Source of the DNA: Armatimonas rosea
GTDB lineage: Bacteria; Armatimonadota; Armatimonadia; Armatimonadales; Armatimonadaceae
Length of the DNA: 64,000 nt
Assembly: GCF_014202505.1 (NCBI RefSeq)
Contig: NZ_JACHGW010000003.1
Location: 867,998 to 931,997 of the forward strand
Direction of reading: 5' to 3'
The notes beneath the pieces are model-generated. The model was given only the letters and a program-made list of their open reading frames with translations, searched no databases and was not told the DNA's origin. Shown here one piece after another: positions 1-8,611 of the stretch (positions within the stretch are counted from its first letter, which is position 1; every line of letters starts with the position of its first letter). The position numbers and the translations under genes are program-made.

Positions 1-91
1 CGGTGAGATCCTTGGCCGCGTCAAGGCCGGCACCGATCCGCTGACCCCTGCCGTGGTCGCAGAGATCGAGAAAGCACTCGCCGCTAAGTAA
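1..91 (+). CDS. C-terminal end of an unidentified protein (partial)
   Basis: An open frame enters from the left edge (codons start at base 2) and ends at TAA 89-91. It gives 29 residues beginning GEILGRVKAG and ending EKALAAK. The tail looks like an amphipathic C-terminal helix. It is too short to assign a family, so no function is offered. A clear terminator follows 23 bases later, which supports this being a real gene end. Confidence 0.6.
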   Translation, partial: GEILGRVKAGTDPLTPAVVAEIEKALAAK

Positions 92-114
92 GCGCGTTTT
101 GCTCTAAACCTAAA

Positions 115-145
115 GCCGCCCCGCGCATGCGTGGGGCGGCTTTTT
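115..145 (+). terminator. Rho-independent terminator of the left-edge gene
   Basis: An 8-bp GC stem (115-122 with 133-140) encloses a 10-nt loop and is followed by TTTTTATTTT on the plus strand. The convergent minus-strand gene stops inside the T-run at 144-146. Confidence 0.85.
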
Positions 146-1508
146 ATTTTCCTGTCACGCGCCAGATGCGGCCTGCCCAGTCGTCGGCGATGAGCAGGGA
201 GCCGTCGCGGTCCCACGCGAGCCCGGCGGGGCGGCCATTGACGGCGTTGTGGTTGGGATCGACAAGCCAGCCGGTGACAAAGTCCTGCGGTTTTTTACGT
301 CCCGCGGGAATCTTGACGATCTTATAGCCCGTGAAGCGGCTACGGTTCTGGGAGCCGTGGAGCGCGACATAGGCATTTCCCGCGCGATCAAAGACCAGTC
401 CCAGCGGGGCGGAGTGGGCGGGGAAGAGAACATCGGGGACTAGTGTCTTCTTTTTGAGGTCGGGGCGCTCGGGGAGGCGGGGATCGTGGTGCGGGCCGAG
501 GTAGTAGTAGGGCCAGCCGTAGAAACCGTTTTCTTTAATCTCCGTGAGAAAGTCCGGGACAAGCTCATCGCCGAGGTAGTCCCGCTCGCTCACCACCGCC
601 CAGAGCGCGCCGGTCTTGGGGTGAAAGGCCATGCCGATGGGGTTGCGTAGCCCCGATGCGAAGACCGCGAGCTTTCCAATGGGCTTGCCTGTAGGATCGA
701 GGGCGTAGCGGACAATGCTGGCTCGGGGCGACTCCTCGATATCGGCGTTCTCCTTGCTCCCAATCGTCACATAGAGCCACTTGCCGTCGGGGGAGAAGGC
801 GAGGTTGCGGGTCCAGTGTTGCCGCATTCCCGTCTCGGGGATATCGGAGATCACGGTCTCTGCTGGCTGGGGCGCGACCAGCGCACCGGGTTTGTAGGGC
901 CAGCGTACCACGGAGCCAGTATTGGCGACATAGAGAAAGCCGCGATGAAACGCGATCCCAAAGGGCAGGTAGAGGTTGTCGGCCCAGACACTGCGCTGGT
1001 CCGCCTTGCCATCGCCGTCGGTATCGCGCAGGACGGTCACGCGGTTGGGCTGCTTCTGCTTCTTGATCTCTAGGCGGGACTCCACCACGAAGATATCCCC
1101 ATTCTCTGCCACGGTCAGCCAGCGCGGGTTCTCCAGTCCCTCCGCCACCAGCGTGATCTTGGTGCCCCCCTTGAGAAAGCTTGTCGGTGGGTTTTCGACT
1201 TGCCGTGGGAGCCGGATGACACTCTTGCCACGGGCGGGTGGGGAGTAGCTCGCGCCCTCTTTCCCATTCTTCAGCACCCCGGGATCGTCGCTGGGGCCGC
1301 GGCTCAGGCGCAGGTCGACAGGTGCATTCCACGGCACCCGCACGCCTGCGGCGGGCACCTGCTCGCAGACCAGCCCCTTGGCGAGCGTGCTACTGCCCTC
1401 GGCCAGCGCTCCGACACGGAGGTGGGCTTGCTTTAGGAGGGCAAGGGCCTCTTGCTTGGTCTTGCCGCGTAGGTCAGGGACGAGGGTCTGTTGCTTTGGG
1501 GAGAGCAT
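144..1508 (-). CDS. PASTA domain fused to an L-sorbosone/glucose dehydrogenase-type beta-propeller
   Basis: This 454-residue protein has two parts. Residues about 8-73 form a PASTA-like module (LVPDLRGKTKQEALALL, ending VDLRLSRGP). Residues about 115-454 match the glucose/sorbosone dehydrogenase beta-propeller family: VTVLRDTDGDGKAD, GIAFHRGFLYVANT, RNPIGMAFHP, then ERDYLGDELVPDFL. Such propellers oxidise sugars with PQQ and usually act outside the cytoplasm, but no signal peptide is visible at the predicted start. PASTA modules normally bind peptidoglycan or mediate contacts, so a cell-wall-associated sugar oxidoreductase is possible; that is inference. The start overlaps the upstream gene by 35 bases, so the two are probably cotranscribed. 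Confidence 0.8.
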   Translation of the reverse strand: MLSPKQQTLVPDLRGKTKQEALALLKQAHLRVGALAEGSSTLAKGLVCEQVPAAGVRVPWNAPVDLRLSRGPSDDPGVLKNGKEGASYSPPARGKSVIRLPRQVENPPTSFLKGGTKITLVAEGLENPRWLTVAENGDIFVVESRLEIKKQKQPNRVTVLRDTDGDGKADQRSVWADNLYLPFGIAFHRGFLYVANTGSVVRWPYKPGALVAPQPAETVISDIPETGMRQHWTRNLAFSPDGKWLYVTIGSKENADIEESPRASIVRYALDPTGKPIGKLAVFASGLRNPIGMAFHPKTGALWAVVSERDYLGDELVPDFLTEIKENGFYGWPYYYLGPHHDPRLPERPDLKKKTLVPDVLFPAHSAPLGLVFDRAGNAYVALHGSQNRSRFTGYKIVKIPAGRKKPQDFVTGWLVDPNHNAVNGRPAGLAWDRDGSLLIADDWAGRIWRVTGK

Positions 1509-2235
1509 GCCCTATGATACGGGATTCCAGGGTCTCCAGGCACTCTTGTTTCGCCTCACGCACCCGCAGGCTCAGGCCGCTGGCGGTGAAGCGGATGGGA
1601 TCGGCATCACGCGGGTCCCCGAGGGTGCCCAGCGCGAGCAGGGTGACCAGGAGCAGCTCCTCATCGGCGGTGGGCAGGAGGCGTAGGAGAAACCTGTGCT
1701 GGGAGGGGGTCAGGGCCGCTGCGGTGGACTCGCTGAAGTAGGGCAGAAGCCGGATGAGAGTGGCCTTGAGCGGGGGATGGGCCTCGGGTGAGCCGAGCCG
1801 GGCTCCGATCTCCAGCACCGCCGGGAGGTCGGAGGGCGTGGCCGTGGGAAGATAGTACTCTAGGAGAACCTCCGCGATCTGCGCCTGGAGCGTCCCCTTC
1901 TCGGAGGCGGTCGCGCGGTGGGCGCAGTAGAGAAACAGGGGGACGATACCGCTGAAAAGCAAGACTACAGGCCCGCTCTCAAAGCCCCAGAGAAGAAAGC
2001 TTGCCAGGGACGTGAGGGCGTAGGCAATGAGGTACTGCCGGTAGTTGGCGCGTGCTCTGGGGGCAAAGCGCTCCGCCTCGGGGTGGAGCTCCAGGAGGGT
2101 GGTAAGGGCGGTGTCGCGGTCCCAGCCCTCCAGGAGCTTCAGGCTGGTGTCTAGGCGCGTGGTGGCAACAAGCTGCGCGGCGAGCTTGCGCTTACCGTCG
2201 TGGCTGAGCTGAGCGTGCTGCTGCTGTTGCGTCAT
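1474..2235 (-). CDS. Membrane protein with a HEAT-like helical C-terminus, function unknown
   Basis: This 253-residue protein has a hydrophilic N-terminus of about 65 residues. A hydrophobic hairpin follows at about 70-108 (YLIAYALTSLASFLLWG, then VVLLFSGIVPLFLYCA). A long Leu/Ala-rich helical region (about 120-240) resembles HEAT-type repeats, for example LPAVLEIGARLGSPEAHPPL and LLLVTLLALGTLGDPRD. It is divergent from the heavy-metal ATPase gene, and its promoter is a mirror copy of that gene's promoter, so the two may share a regulator. No family is recognised with confidence. Confidence 0.65.
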   Translation of the reverse strand: MTQQQQHAQLSHDGKRKLAAQLVATTRLDTSLKLLEGWDRDTALTTLLELHPEAERFAPRARANYRQYLIAYALTSLASFLLWGFESGPVVLLFSGIVPLFLYCAHRATASEKGTLQAQIAEVLLEYYLPTATPSDLPAVLEIGARLGSPEAHPPLKATLIRLLPYFSESTAAALTPSQHRFLLRLLPTADEELLLVTLLALGTLGDPRDADPIRFTASGLSLRVREAKQECLETLESRIIGHALPKATDPRP

Positions 2236-2245
2236 GGCCTGCTGC

Positions 2246-2297
2246 CTCTAGGATACCCGACAGGGAACCGGAGAGAGGGGAAGCGGGTATCCTAGAG
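2246..2297. promoter_or_regulatory. Symmetric divergent promoter with a 14-bp inverted repeat
   Basis: CTCTAGGATACCCG at 2246-2259 is repeated perfectly inverted at 2284-2297, with 24 bases between. Each arm contains TATCCT, which reads as a -10 for the gene it faces: the ATPase (ATG at 2302, 8 nt after the hexamer) and the minus-strand membrane protein. Such symmetry suggests an operator shared by both genes. Confidence 0.6.
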
Positions 2298-2301
2298 TGT
2301 A

Positions 2302-4464
2302 ATGGCTATCTCCCGCTACTTTATCGCCGCGATGGACTGTCCTACCGAAGAGCAGCTGATCCGCAACCGCCTGAAGACCGTCACGGGGATCGAGGCGCTC
2401 CAGTTCGACCTGATCGAGCGCATCTTGACTGTCACGCACACCGACGACGCCAAGTCCACGGCGGAGAGTGCGCTGGCGGAGCTTGGCATGCACGCCAAGC
2501 CGCTCACGGCGGAGAACGAGGGGACGCTCCAGGTGGCTCCCGCGCTCCCTCGGGCCAAGCTGATCCGACTCGTGGCGGCGGGCGTGCTGGCGGCGAGCGC
2601 GGAGGGGCTGGCATGGGCGCTGGAGGGGAGTGGGCAGGCACACGCCGATAATGCGCTTCCTGTGGTCGTGCTGGCGGTGGGCTCGCTCTTGCTCTCCGGG
2701 GCGGAGACCGCGCGCAAGGCCTGGATGGCGCTTCGGACACGAACACTCAATATTAACTTTCTGATGGGACTGGCGATTGTGGGGGCCGTGGTGATCCGGC
2801 AGTGGCCCGAGGCGGCGATGGCCTCGGTGCTCTTCACGGTCGCGGAGGTGATCGAGGGGCTCTCACTGGAGCGGGCACGCAAGGCTGTCCAGGGGCTGAT
2901 GGAGGCCGCGCCCGAGACCGTGGAGGTGCTCTCAGACTGCGGGAGCTTTCACGAGAGCAAGCTGGCGCTCGTGCGGGTGGGCGACCGGGTACGGGTGCGG
3001 CCGGGGCAGAGCATTCCCCTCGATGGGACTGTCACCGAGGGGCTCTCGGCGGTGAATCAGGCGGCGATCACGGGGGAGAGCCTGCCGATGGAGAAGAAGC
3101 CGGGCGATGCGATCTTTGCGGGGACGCGCAACACGACCGGGACCTTTATCTTTGAGGTGACAGCGGCGCGTGGCGACACCACAATGGATCGGATTGTCGC
3201 CGCGGTGAAAGAAGCGCAGCAAGAGCGCGCCCCGACTCAGCGGTTTATCGACAAGTTCGCCCAGGTCTACACACCCACCGTGGTGATGCTGGCGCTCCTC
3301 TATGCCGTGCTCCCCCCGCTCTTTCTCGGGGCGGGCTGGGCGGAGCAGCTACACCGTGCGCTGGTGATGCTGGTGATCGCCTGCCCCTGCGCCCTGGTGA
3401 TCTCGACCCCCGTGACCATCGTGAGCGGCTTGACTGCCGCGGCGCGGCTGGGCCTGCTGGTGCGGGGCGGGGCGTATCTGGAGGAGGGGCGCAATCTTCG
3501 CACGATCGCCTTTGATAAGACCGGCACCCTGACCAAGGGACAGCCCGCAGTGACCGATATTCTCCCCCTCACGGACCGTGCGCCCGCGGAGCTGCTTCAT
3601 CTAGCGGCGAGCCTGGATGCGGCGTCGGAGCACCCCGTGGCGGAGGCGATTGTCACGCACTGTGCCCAGACCCACGACTGCCAGCATCTCCCTGTCGAGG
3701 CTTTTGAGGCCGTGGTGGGGCGCGGCGTGGCGGGGACCCTGGGCGGGCGTCGCCACTATGTCGGCAACCACCGCCTGACCGAGGAGAACCAGGTCTGCGG
3801 GCCGCATGTCGAGGCGCTCTTGGCGCGGCTGGAAGGCGAGGGAAAGACCACGGTCGTGCTCACCGATGCCCAGCAGGCACTGGCGGTGATCGGGGTGGCG
3901 GACACGGTGCGCTCCACGGCAATCGAGGCGGTGGCGCAGCTCAAGGCACTCGGGGTTGCGGTGGTGATGCTGACGGGAGATAGCCACGCGGCGGCAGCGG
4001 AGATCGCGCGGCAGGCAGGGATCACCGACGTGCGTGCGGAGCTACTCCCCGAGGACAAGCTCTCGGCGGTCACGGCGCTTGCCCAGCAGGGTGGTGGCGT
4101 GGGGATGGTGGGCGATGGGATCAACGATGGTCCGGCGCTGGCGCGTGCTCAGGTGGGATTTGCGATGGGACGTACAGGAACCGGGGTGGCGCTGGAGATC
4201 GCCGATGTCGCGCTGCTTCGCGAGGACCTGCGCCTGATCCCCGCCTTTATCCGCCTCTCCCGCATGGTCTCCCAGACCCTTACCCAGAACATCACGGTGG
4301 CACTGGGGCTGAAGTTGGTCTTCTTCATTCTCGCCTTGCTAGGAAAAGCGACCCTTCCGATGGCCGTCTTTGCCGATGTGGGCGGGAGCTTGCTCGTCAC
4401 GCTCAACGGACTGCGTGTCTTGCGGATGGGAAAGCTGCCCCCCTCCTCCATCTCGGGGGGCTAG
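2302..4464 (+). CDS. zntA: Heavy-metal translocating P1B-type ATPase (Zn/Cd/Pb exporter type)
   Basis: This 720-residue P-type ATPase has an N-terminal heavy-metal-associated domain (about 5-70) with the MDCPTEE signature (Cys13) seen in Zn/Cd exporters, in place of the GMTCxxC of copper pumps. The CPC transport motif is at 361-363. The phosphorylated Asp lies in DKTGTLT (D405). An SEHPVAEA motif marks the N-domain, and GDGINDGP is at 604-610. It should pump divalent soft metals out of the cytoplasm using ATP. The start follows a TATCCT -10 by 8 nt with no Shine-Dalgarno sequence. It converges with the helicase gene, ending 12 bp from it. The choice of Zn/Cd over other metals rests on motifs only. 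Confidence 0.9.
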   Translation: MAISRYFIAAMDCPTEEQLIRNRLKTVTGIEALQFDLIERILTVTHTDDAKSTAESALAELGMHAKPLTAENEGTLQVAPALPRAKLIRLVAAGVLAASAEGLAWALEGSGQAHADNALPVVVLAVGSLLLSGAETARKAWMALRTRTLNINFLMGLAIVGAVVIRQWPEAAMASVLFTVAEVIEGLSLERARKAVQGLMEAAPETVEVLSDCGSFHESKLALVRVGDRVRVRPGQSIPLDGTVTEGLSAVNQAAITGESLPMEKKPGDAIFAGTRNTTGTFIFEVTAARGDTTMDRIVAAVKEAQQERAPTQRFIDKFAQVYTPTVVMLALLYAVLPPLFLGAGWAEQLHRALVMLVIACPCALVISTPVTIVSGLTAAARLGLLVRGGAYLEEGRNLRTIAFDKTGTLTKGQPAVTDILPLTDRAPAELLHLAASLDAASEHPVAEAIVTHCAQTHDCQHLPVEAFEAVVGRGVAGTLGGRRHYVGNHRLTEENQVCGPHVEALLARLEGEGKTTVVLTDAQQALAVIGVADTVRSTAIEAVAQLKALGVAVVMLTGDSHAAAAEIARQAGITDVRAELLPEDKLSAVTALAQQGGGVGMVGDGINDGPALARAQVGFAMGRTGTGVALEIADVALLREDLRLIPAFIRLSRMVSQTLTQNITVALGLKLVFFILALLGKATLPMAVFADVGGSLLVTLNGLRVLRMGKLPPSSISGG

Positions 4465-4476
4465 GGGGCCGACAGA

Positions 4477-7400
4477 TCAAGAAAAGAGGGCCGCGATATC
4501 GTCGCGGGTGAGCGACTTGAAGAGGCTTGTCTCGGTTTGGATTAGCGAATCGACCAATGCCTTCTTCTTTTCCTGGAGCAGCACGATCTTTTCCTCGACC
4601 GTGTCCCGTGCTAGGAACTTGTAGACAAACACCGGGCGCGTCTGCCCGATCCGGTGCGTGCGGTCCGATGCCTGCTGCTCCACGGCGGGGTTCCACCACG
4701 GGTCGATATGGATCACGTAGTCGGCTGCCGTGAGATTGAGCCCGACTCCCCCTGCCTTGAGGGAGATGAGGAAGAACGGAATGCTCTCGTCGCTCTGGAA
4801 CGTGTCCACGCGGCCCTGGCGGTCTTTCGTCCGGCCGTCCAGGTAGAGATAGGGGATCTGGCGCGCGTCGAGCTCGTTGCGCAAGAGCCCCAGCATCTGG
4901 GTGAACTGGGAGAAGATCAGCGCCTTGTGCCCCTCGGCACGGAGTGTCTCCATGGTCTCGAGGAGCGCTTCCAGCTTTGCCGAGCCCACCTTCGATGTCG
5001 GGTCCATCAGGCGCGGGTCGCAGCAGACCTGACGGAGGCGCAAGAGGCCCTCCAGCACCCGGAGCTGGGCATTGGAGCTCCCCTCGGCGTCTAAGATTCC
5101 CAGGATCTGTGCCCGGTACTTGTCGCGTGTCTGCTCGTAGAGCTTGCGCTGGGCCTTCTCCAGCTCCACCGTGATGATGCGCTCCGTCCGGGGTGGCAGG
5201 TCGCTCGCCACCTGCGCCTTGGTGCGCCTGAGGAGAAATGGACGGGTAAGTGCACGGAGAGCCGCCGCCGCGTCTTCGTCCTTGCCCCGCTCGATCGGCC
5301 CCAAGAAGCTCTCTTTGAAGAGCTCGAGCCCTCCTAGCAGGCCTGGATTGAGAAAGGCGAACTGGCTCCAGAGCTCTGCGGTTCCATTTTCAATTGGGGT
5401 GCCTGTCAGGGTTAGCTTGTGCTGCGCCTTGAGCAAGCGTGCCGCGCGGCTGGTCTGTGAGAGCGGGTTCTTGATCGCCTGCGCCTCGTCCAGGATCGCG
5501 TAGAAGAAGGGGTACTTGCTCAGCTTCTCGATATCGCGCAGCAGGATGCCATAGGTGGTGATGATCAGGTCGTGGCCATCGAACTCCTTGGTGTCCACGG
5601 CGCGTGCGCTGTCGTCGTAGCGGAGGAGCTTGAGCTGCGGGGCGAACTTCTCCGCCTCCCGCTCCCAGTTGAAGACCAGAGAGCGCGGCACCACCAGCAG
5701 GCTCGCCTTCTTGCTCTTGCCCTGGAGGGAGAGCAGCAACGCCAGGGTCTGGGCGGTCTTGCCTGTTCCCATGTCGTCGGCGAGGCAGCCACCAAAGCCG
5801 CTCGTACGGAGAAAGTGCAGCCAGTCGTAGCCGGCCTTTTGGTACGGACGAAGGACACTGGCGAGCGACTCCGGCAGCGGGGTCTCGTCCACTTTTTCGA
5901 AGCGGCGGAGCGCCTGCTTCTTCTTCTCAAACTCCGCATCCGCCACCGAGTCGCCGTCGCTGTCGGTGATTGCTTGCTCAAAGAGTAGTGCATGGAGGGG
6001 GGAGAGGCGCAGGGCATCCGTGTCCTTTGTCTCGCCCGCCAGCGCAAAGACATGCCGGAACTTCTCGATCCACTCGTTGGGGATCATCCCGATAGAGCCA
6101 TCGGCGAGCTTGACATAGCGCTCTTTCTTGCGGATCGCGCGGCGCAGCTCCTTGAGGGTGGCGTGGGTGTCACCAAACTCCACCATGCCCTCGACATCGA
6201 ACCAGTCGATCCCGCTGGTGACATTGAACGAGAGGTTCGGGCGGGCACGGTTGACCTTGACACTCTGGAGCGCCTCTTCCCCATAGACCGCAAAGCCCTC
6301 CTCGACCAGGCGTGGCAGGTGGTGGAGCAGAAAGTCCACGGGGGTCAGGCGTGCGCGAAGGGTGAACTCGCCCGCCTCGCCGCCCCGCTTGAGGCCGTGG
6401 GAGAGGAGGGCATCGTAGGCCGCTAGCTCGGTCGTGGTGTCGCGGTGGATTCGGTCTAGGAGGCCGGTCTGCGGGTTGAACTCCAGCAGGACCGAGACTG
6501 CATCCTTGCGCCAGGCCAGCTCGGTGCCGCCGTAGCCAAAGCGAAGCTGTGCCACGAGCTCTTTTTCTTGCTCGCTCAGGTAGAGGCGCTTCTCGGGGGT
6601 CTGCTCGCGGATATCCTCGCCAAAGAGCCCCTCCCCGGTGAGCGGCAGGCGCTCCGCGGCGCGGGGCAGGTACTCGCTCCGAAAGAACGGGACCTCTTCG
6701 GCGGGAACCACCACCGGCTCGCTCTCCAGAAGCGTGATGACAGACTTGGGAACACTACCAAAGCTGACCAGGCTATCGGGGAGCTTGAGCCAGAGGGGGT
6801 CTTTGATCAGGATCTCTGGGCGCTTGACCGTGATGGGCTCCCCGGCGATTAGCAGGCGCGGGGCGAGGGTCATGCTACCGTCGGTGCTGGTGGTCAGGTG
6901 GAGCGCGACACTACCGGCATCGGGGCGGACTCGGATTCTGCTCTGGAACGGCGCTCCCTCGGTTCCCGTGAAGACCAGCGCCTCGGGCAGGAGGGAGAGC
7001 AGGGAGTGGAGCTGGGAGGTCTCGTTGCCATAGTAGCTGTAGTACGAGAGCTGGGCGGCGGTCAGGCGCGCCGCGAGCTTGAGCTCCTGGGTGGCGTTCT
7101 CAAAGGTCTCGGCATCGGGGTTGCGGACGCGCCAGCTCCGCCCGATCTCGTCTTTGAGAACCCGCGCGATACTGTCGAAGTCTGTCAGATCGGTCACCCC
7201 GGTCAGGGCGGTCTGAGGGACGGCGTAGGCGATCAGCTGCCAGTTGCGGTACGACGGCTGCAGGGAGAAGGCTAAGATGCGTGCGCTTCGCCGGGACTTG
7301 GTTGCGGTGGTCTCGCTCCCGAGGATTGCCTGAAGGCGGCTCTCCCAGGTTTGGGGAGGATGCGAGTGGAGGTGCTGCTCTAGGCCCATCGCGGCGGTGG

Positions 7401-7668
7401 CGATATGGACACAGGGGCGATCTCCCGTGAAGAAGGGGCAGTTGCAGTCGCAGGAGATGCTTCCCTCTTCGAGGATCTCCACCCGGACACGGGCGCGGTC
7501 GTGTGGCCCCGCCTCGACAATCATGGTGGCGCTAGTGGGGGTACTTTCCTCAATCTGACACCGACCACGCCAGAGTAGGTTTCGTGCTTTCTCCAGGGTA
7601 ATTCTGTCGGTTGCTTCCGCGATCTTGGCGCGGCGCAAAAGAGGCGCAGTCAGAAGGGGGCGACGCAT
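4477..7668 (-). CDS. SWIM zinc-finger SNF2-family helicase
   Basis: This 1063-residue protein begins with a SWIM zinc finger (CDCNC at 73-77, then C86 and H88). A long SNF2-associated region follows. The two RecA lobes come next: Walker A LADDMGTGKTAQT near 630, DEAQAIKN near 727, TGTPIENGTAELWSQF, and the C-terminal lobe ending ASDRTHRIGQTRPVFVYKF near 1005. It is an ATP-driven double-stranded DNA translocase of the RapA/SNF2 group. Bacterial relatives act in transcription recycling or DNA repair; the exact role here is unknown. It is monocistronic, with a TATAAT -10 8 nt before the ATG. Confidence 0.9.
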   Translation of the reverse strand: MRRPLLTAPLLRRAKIAEATDRITLEKARNLLWRGRCQIEESTPTSATMIVEAGPHDRARVRVEILEEGSISCDCNCPFFTGDRPCVHIATAAMGLEQHLHSHPPQTWESRLQAILGSETTATKSRRSARILAFSLQPSYRNWQLIAYAVPQTALTGVTDLTDFDSIARVLKDEIGRSWRVRNPDAETFENATQELKLAARLTAAQLSYYSYYGNETSQLHSLLSLLPEALVFTGTEGAPFQSRIRVRPDAGSVALHLTTSTDGSMTLAPRLLIAGEPITVKRPEILIKDPLWLKLPDSLVSFGSVPKSVITLLESEPVVVPAEEVPFFRSEYLPRAAERLPLTGEGLFGEDIREQTPEKRLYLSEQEKELVAQLRFGYGGTELAWRKDAVSVLLEFNPQTGLLDRIHRDTTTELAAYDALLSHGLKRGGEAGEFTLRARLTPVDFLLHHLPRLVEEGFAVYGEEALQSVKVNRARPNLSFNVTSGIDWFDVEGMVEFGDTHATLKELRRAIRKKERYVKLADGSIGMIPNEWIEKFRHVFALAGETKDTDALRLSPLHALLFEQAITDSDGDSVADAEFEKKKQALRRFEKVDETPLPESLASVLRPYQKAGYDWLHFLRTSGFGGCLADDMGTGKTAQTLALLLSLQGKSKKASLLVVPRSLVFNWEREAEKFAPQLKLLRYDDSARAVDTKEFDGHDLIITTYGILLRDIEKLSKYPFFYAILDEAQAIKNPLSQTSRAARLLKAQHKLTLTGTPIENGTAELWSQFAFLNPGLLGGLELFKESFLGPIERGKDEDAAAALRALTRPFLLRRTKAQVASDLPPRTERIITVELEKAQRKLYEQTRDKYRAQILGILDAEGSSNAQLRVLEGLLRLRQVCCDPRLMDPTSKVGSAKLEALLETMETLRAEGHKALIFSQFTQMLGLLRNELDARQIPYLYLDGRTKDRQGRVDTFQSDESIPFFLISLKAGGVGLNLTAADYVIHIDPWWNPAVEQQASDRTHRIGQTRPVFVYKFLARDTVEEKIVLLQEKKKALVDSLIQTETSLFKSLTRDDIAALFS

Positions 7669-7676
7669 GCAGGGAG

Positions 7677-7682
7677 ATTATA
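7677..7682 (-). promoter_or_regulatory. -10 element of the SNF2 gene (predicted leaderless)
   Basis: TATAAT on the minus strand ends 8 nt before the ATG at 7668, so transcription should start at or next to the start codon. Confidence 0.55.
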
Positions 7683-7802
7683 TCGCATATCCCCGAAGAG
7701 AGCGGGGGGAGTGGGAAGCGTCGAGTCCCCCCCGATCAGAACGGGGGGGCTTGAGAGCCTACGGCTGCGAAGGCCGTTCCGGCCATACCGAGTTTACTCG
7801 GG

Positions 7803-7908
7803 ATTATGGGCGCAGCCCTTTGTGTCCGAGGCACGAGGACAGATAGACGCTCCCGTTCATGGGAGCGAGACGCCCCCCTCTAACGGGGGCGATACAGAAT
7901 CGGGGGCG
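7803..7908 (+). repeat. Dispersed intergenic repeat, copy A
   Basis: This copy shares a 22-nt block (7821-7842, core TCCGAGGCACGAGGACAG) and a 23-nt block (7868-7890, core AGACGCCCCCCTCTAAC) with copy B at 9818-9903. Related arms occur at 54721-54847. It also holds a small hairpin CGCTCCC/GGGAGCG at 7848-7867. The rest of the 7669-7910 gap is GC-rich sequence without a supported gene. Confidence 0.75.
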
Positions 7909-7910
7909 GT

Positions 7911-8609
7911 CTAAAAATACGTCCGGGCCATCTGCTGCCACCAGGGCCAGTCGTGGCCCGTGCCGTTGTCCCAGATGTCCAATCGGTGGGGGATGGAGCG
8001 GCGGGAGAGCACCTCGCTGAGGCGCTCGTTGTCGCGGCGGCAGATATCGTTCTCCCCGGTTGCCAAGATCAGAGTCAGCTCGCGGTAGCGCTCCCAGTAC
8101 CAGCCGTCGTCGTCTTGGGGCAGGTACATCAGGGGCTGGTGGAAGTAGAAGTCCTCACCGCGGTAGTCGCCCAGGAAGCTAGTGAGATCGTAGGCACCGC
8201 CCATGCTGACGCAGTGGCTCACCACATCCGGGTGGCGCAGGGCGAAGTTGACCGCGTGGTAGCCCCCAAACGAGCAGCCCGTCACCCCGATCCGTCCTCC
8301 CCCCATCAAGGGAAGCACCTCGTGGAGTAAGTAGGCCTCGTACTCATTGTGACGGCGAATCTTATCCCAAGGCGCTGCCTGCTTGTTGTACCAGCTCTCC
8401 GCATCGACACTATCGACACAGTAGAGGTGCAGGTAGCCCGCCTCGATCTTGGCCGAGAGCGCGCTGACCATCCCGCGGTCCTCGTACTCGTAGAACTTGC
8501 CCAGGGAGGTCGGGAAGACCAAGACAGGCATTCCTGCGTGCCCAAACTCCAAGAGCTCCATCGTCCGGTTCAGACGAGGGCTGTGCCAGCTATGAAAAAC
8601 ACGGTTCAT
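7911..8609 (-). CDS. Alpha/beta-hydrolase esterase (esterase D/PHB-depolymerase-like)
   Basis: This 232-residue serine hydrolase has a nucleophile elbow GCSFGG (Ser113), a likely acid in TGENDICRRD (about 194) and a catalytic His in GTGHDW (about 222). The family hydrolyses carboxylic esters, and its members are often cytoplasmic. A longer frame runs upstream, but that part is antisense-like GC sequence over the ATP-grasp gene. The ATG at 8609, 2 bp after the upstream stop, is the sensible start. The tight spacing implies coexpression with the ATP-grasp enzyme, and the two may work on the same metabolite. Confidence 0.8.
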   Translation of the reverse strand: MNRVFHSWHSPRLNRTMELLEFGHAGMPVLVFPTSLGKFYEYEDRGMVSALSAKIEAGYLHLYCVDSVDAESWYNKQAAPWDKIRRHNEYEAYLLHEVLPLMGGGRIGVTGCSFGGYHAVNFALRHPDVVSHCVSMGGAYDLTSFLGDYRGEDFYFHQPLMYLPQDDDGWYWERYRELTLILATGENDICRRDNERLSEVLSRRSIPHRLDIWDNGTGHDWPWWQQMARTYF

Positions 8610-8611
8610 GA

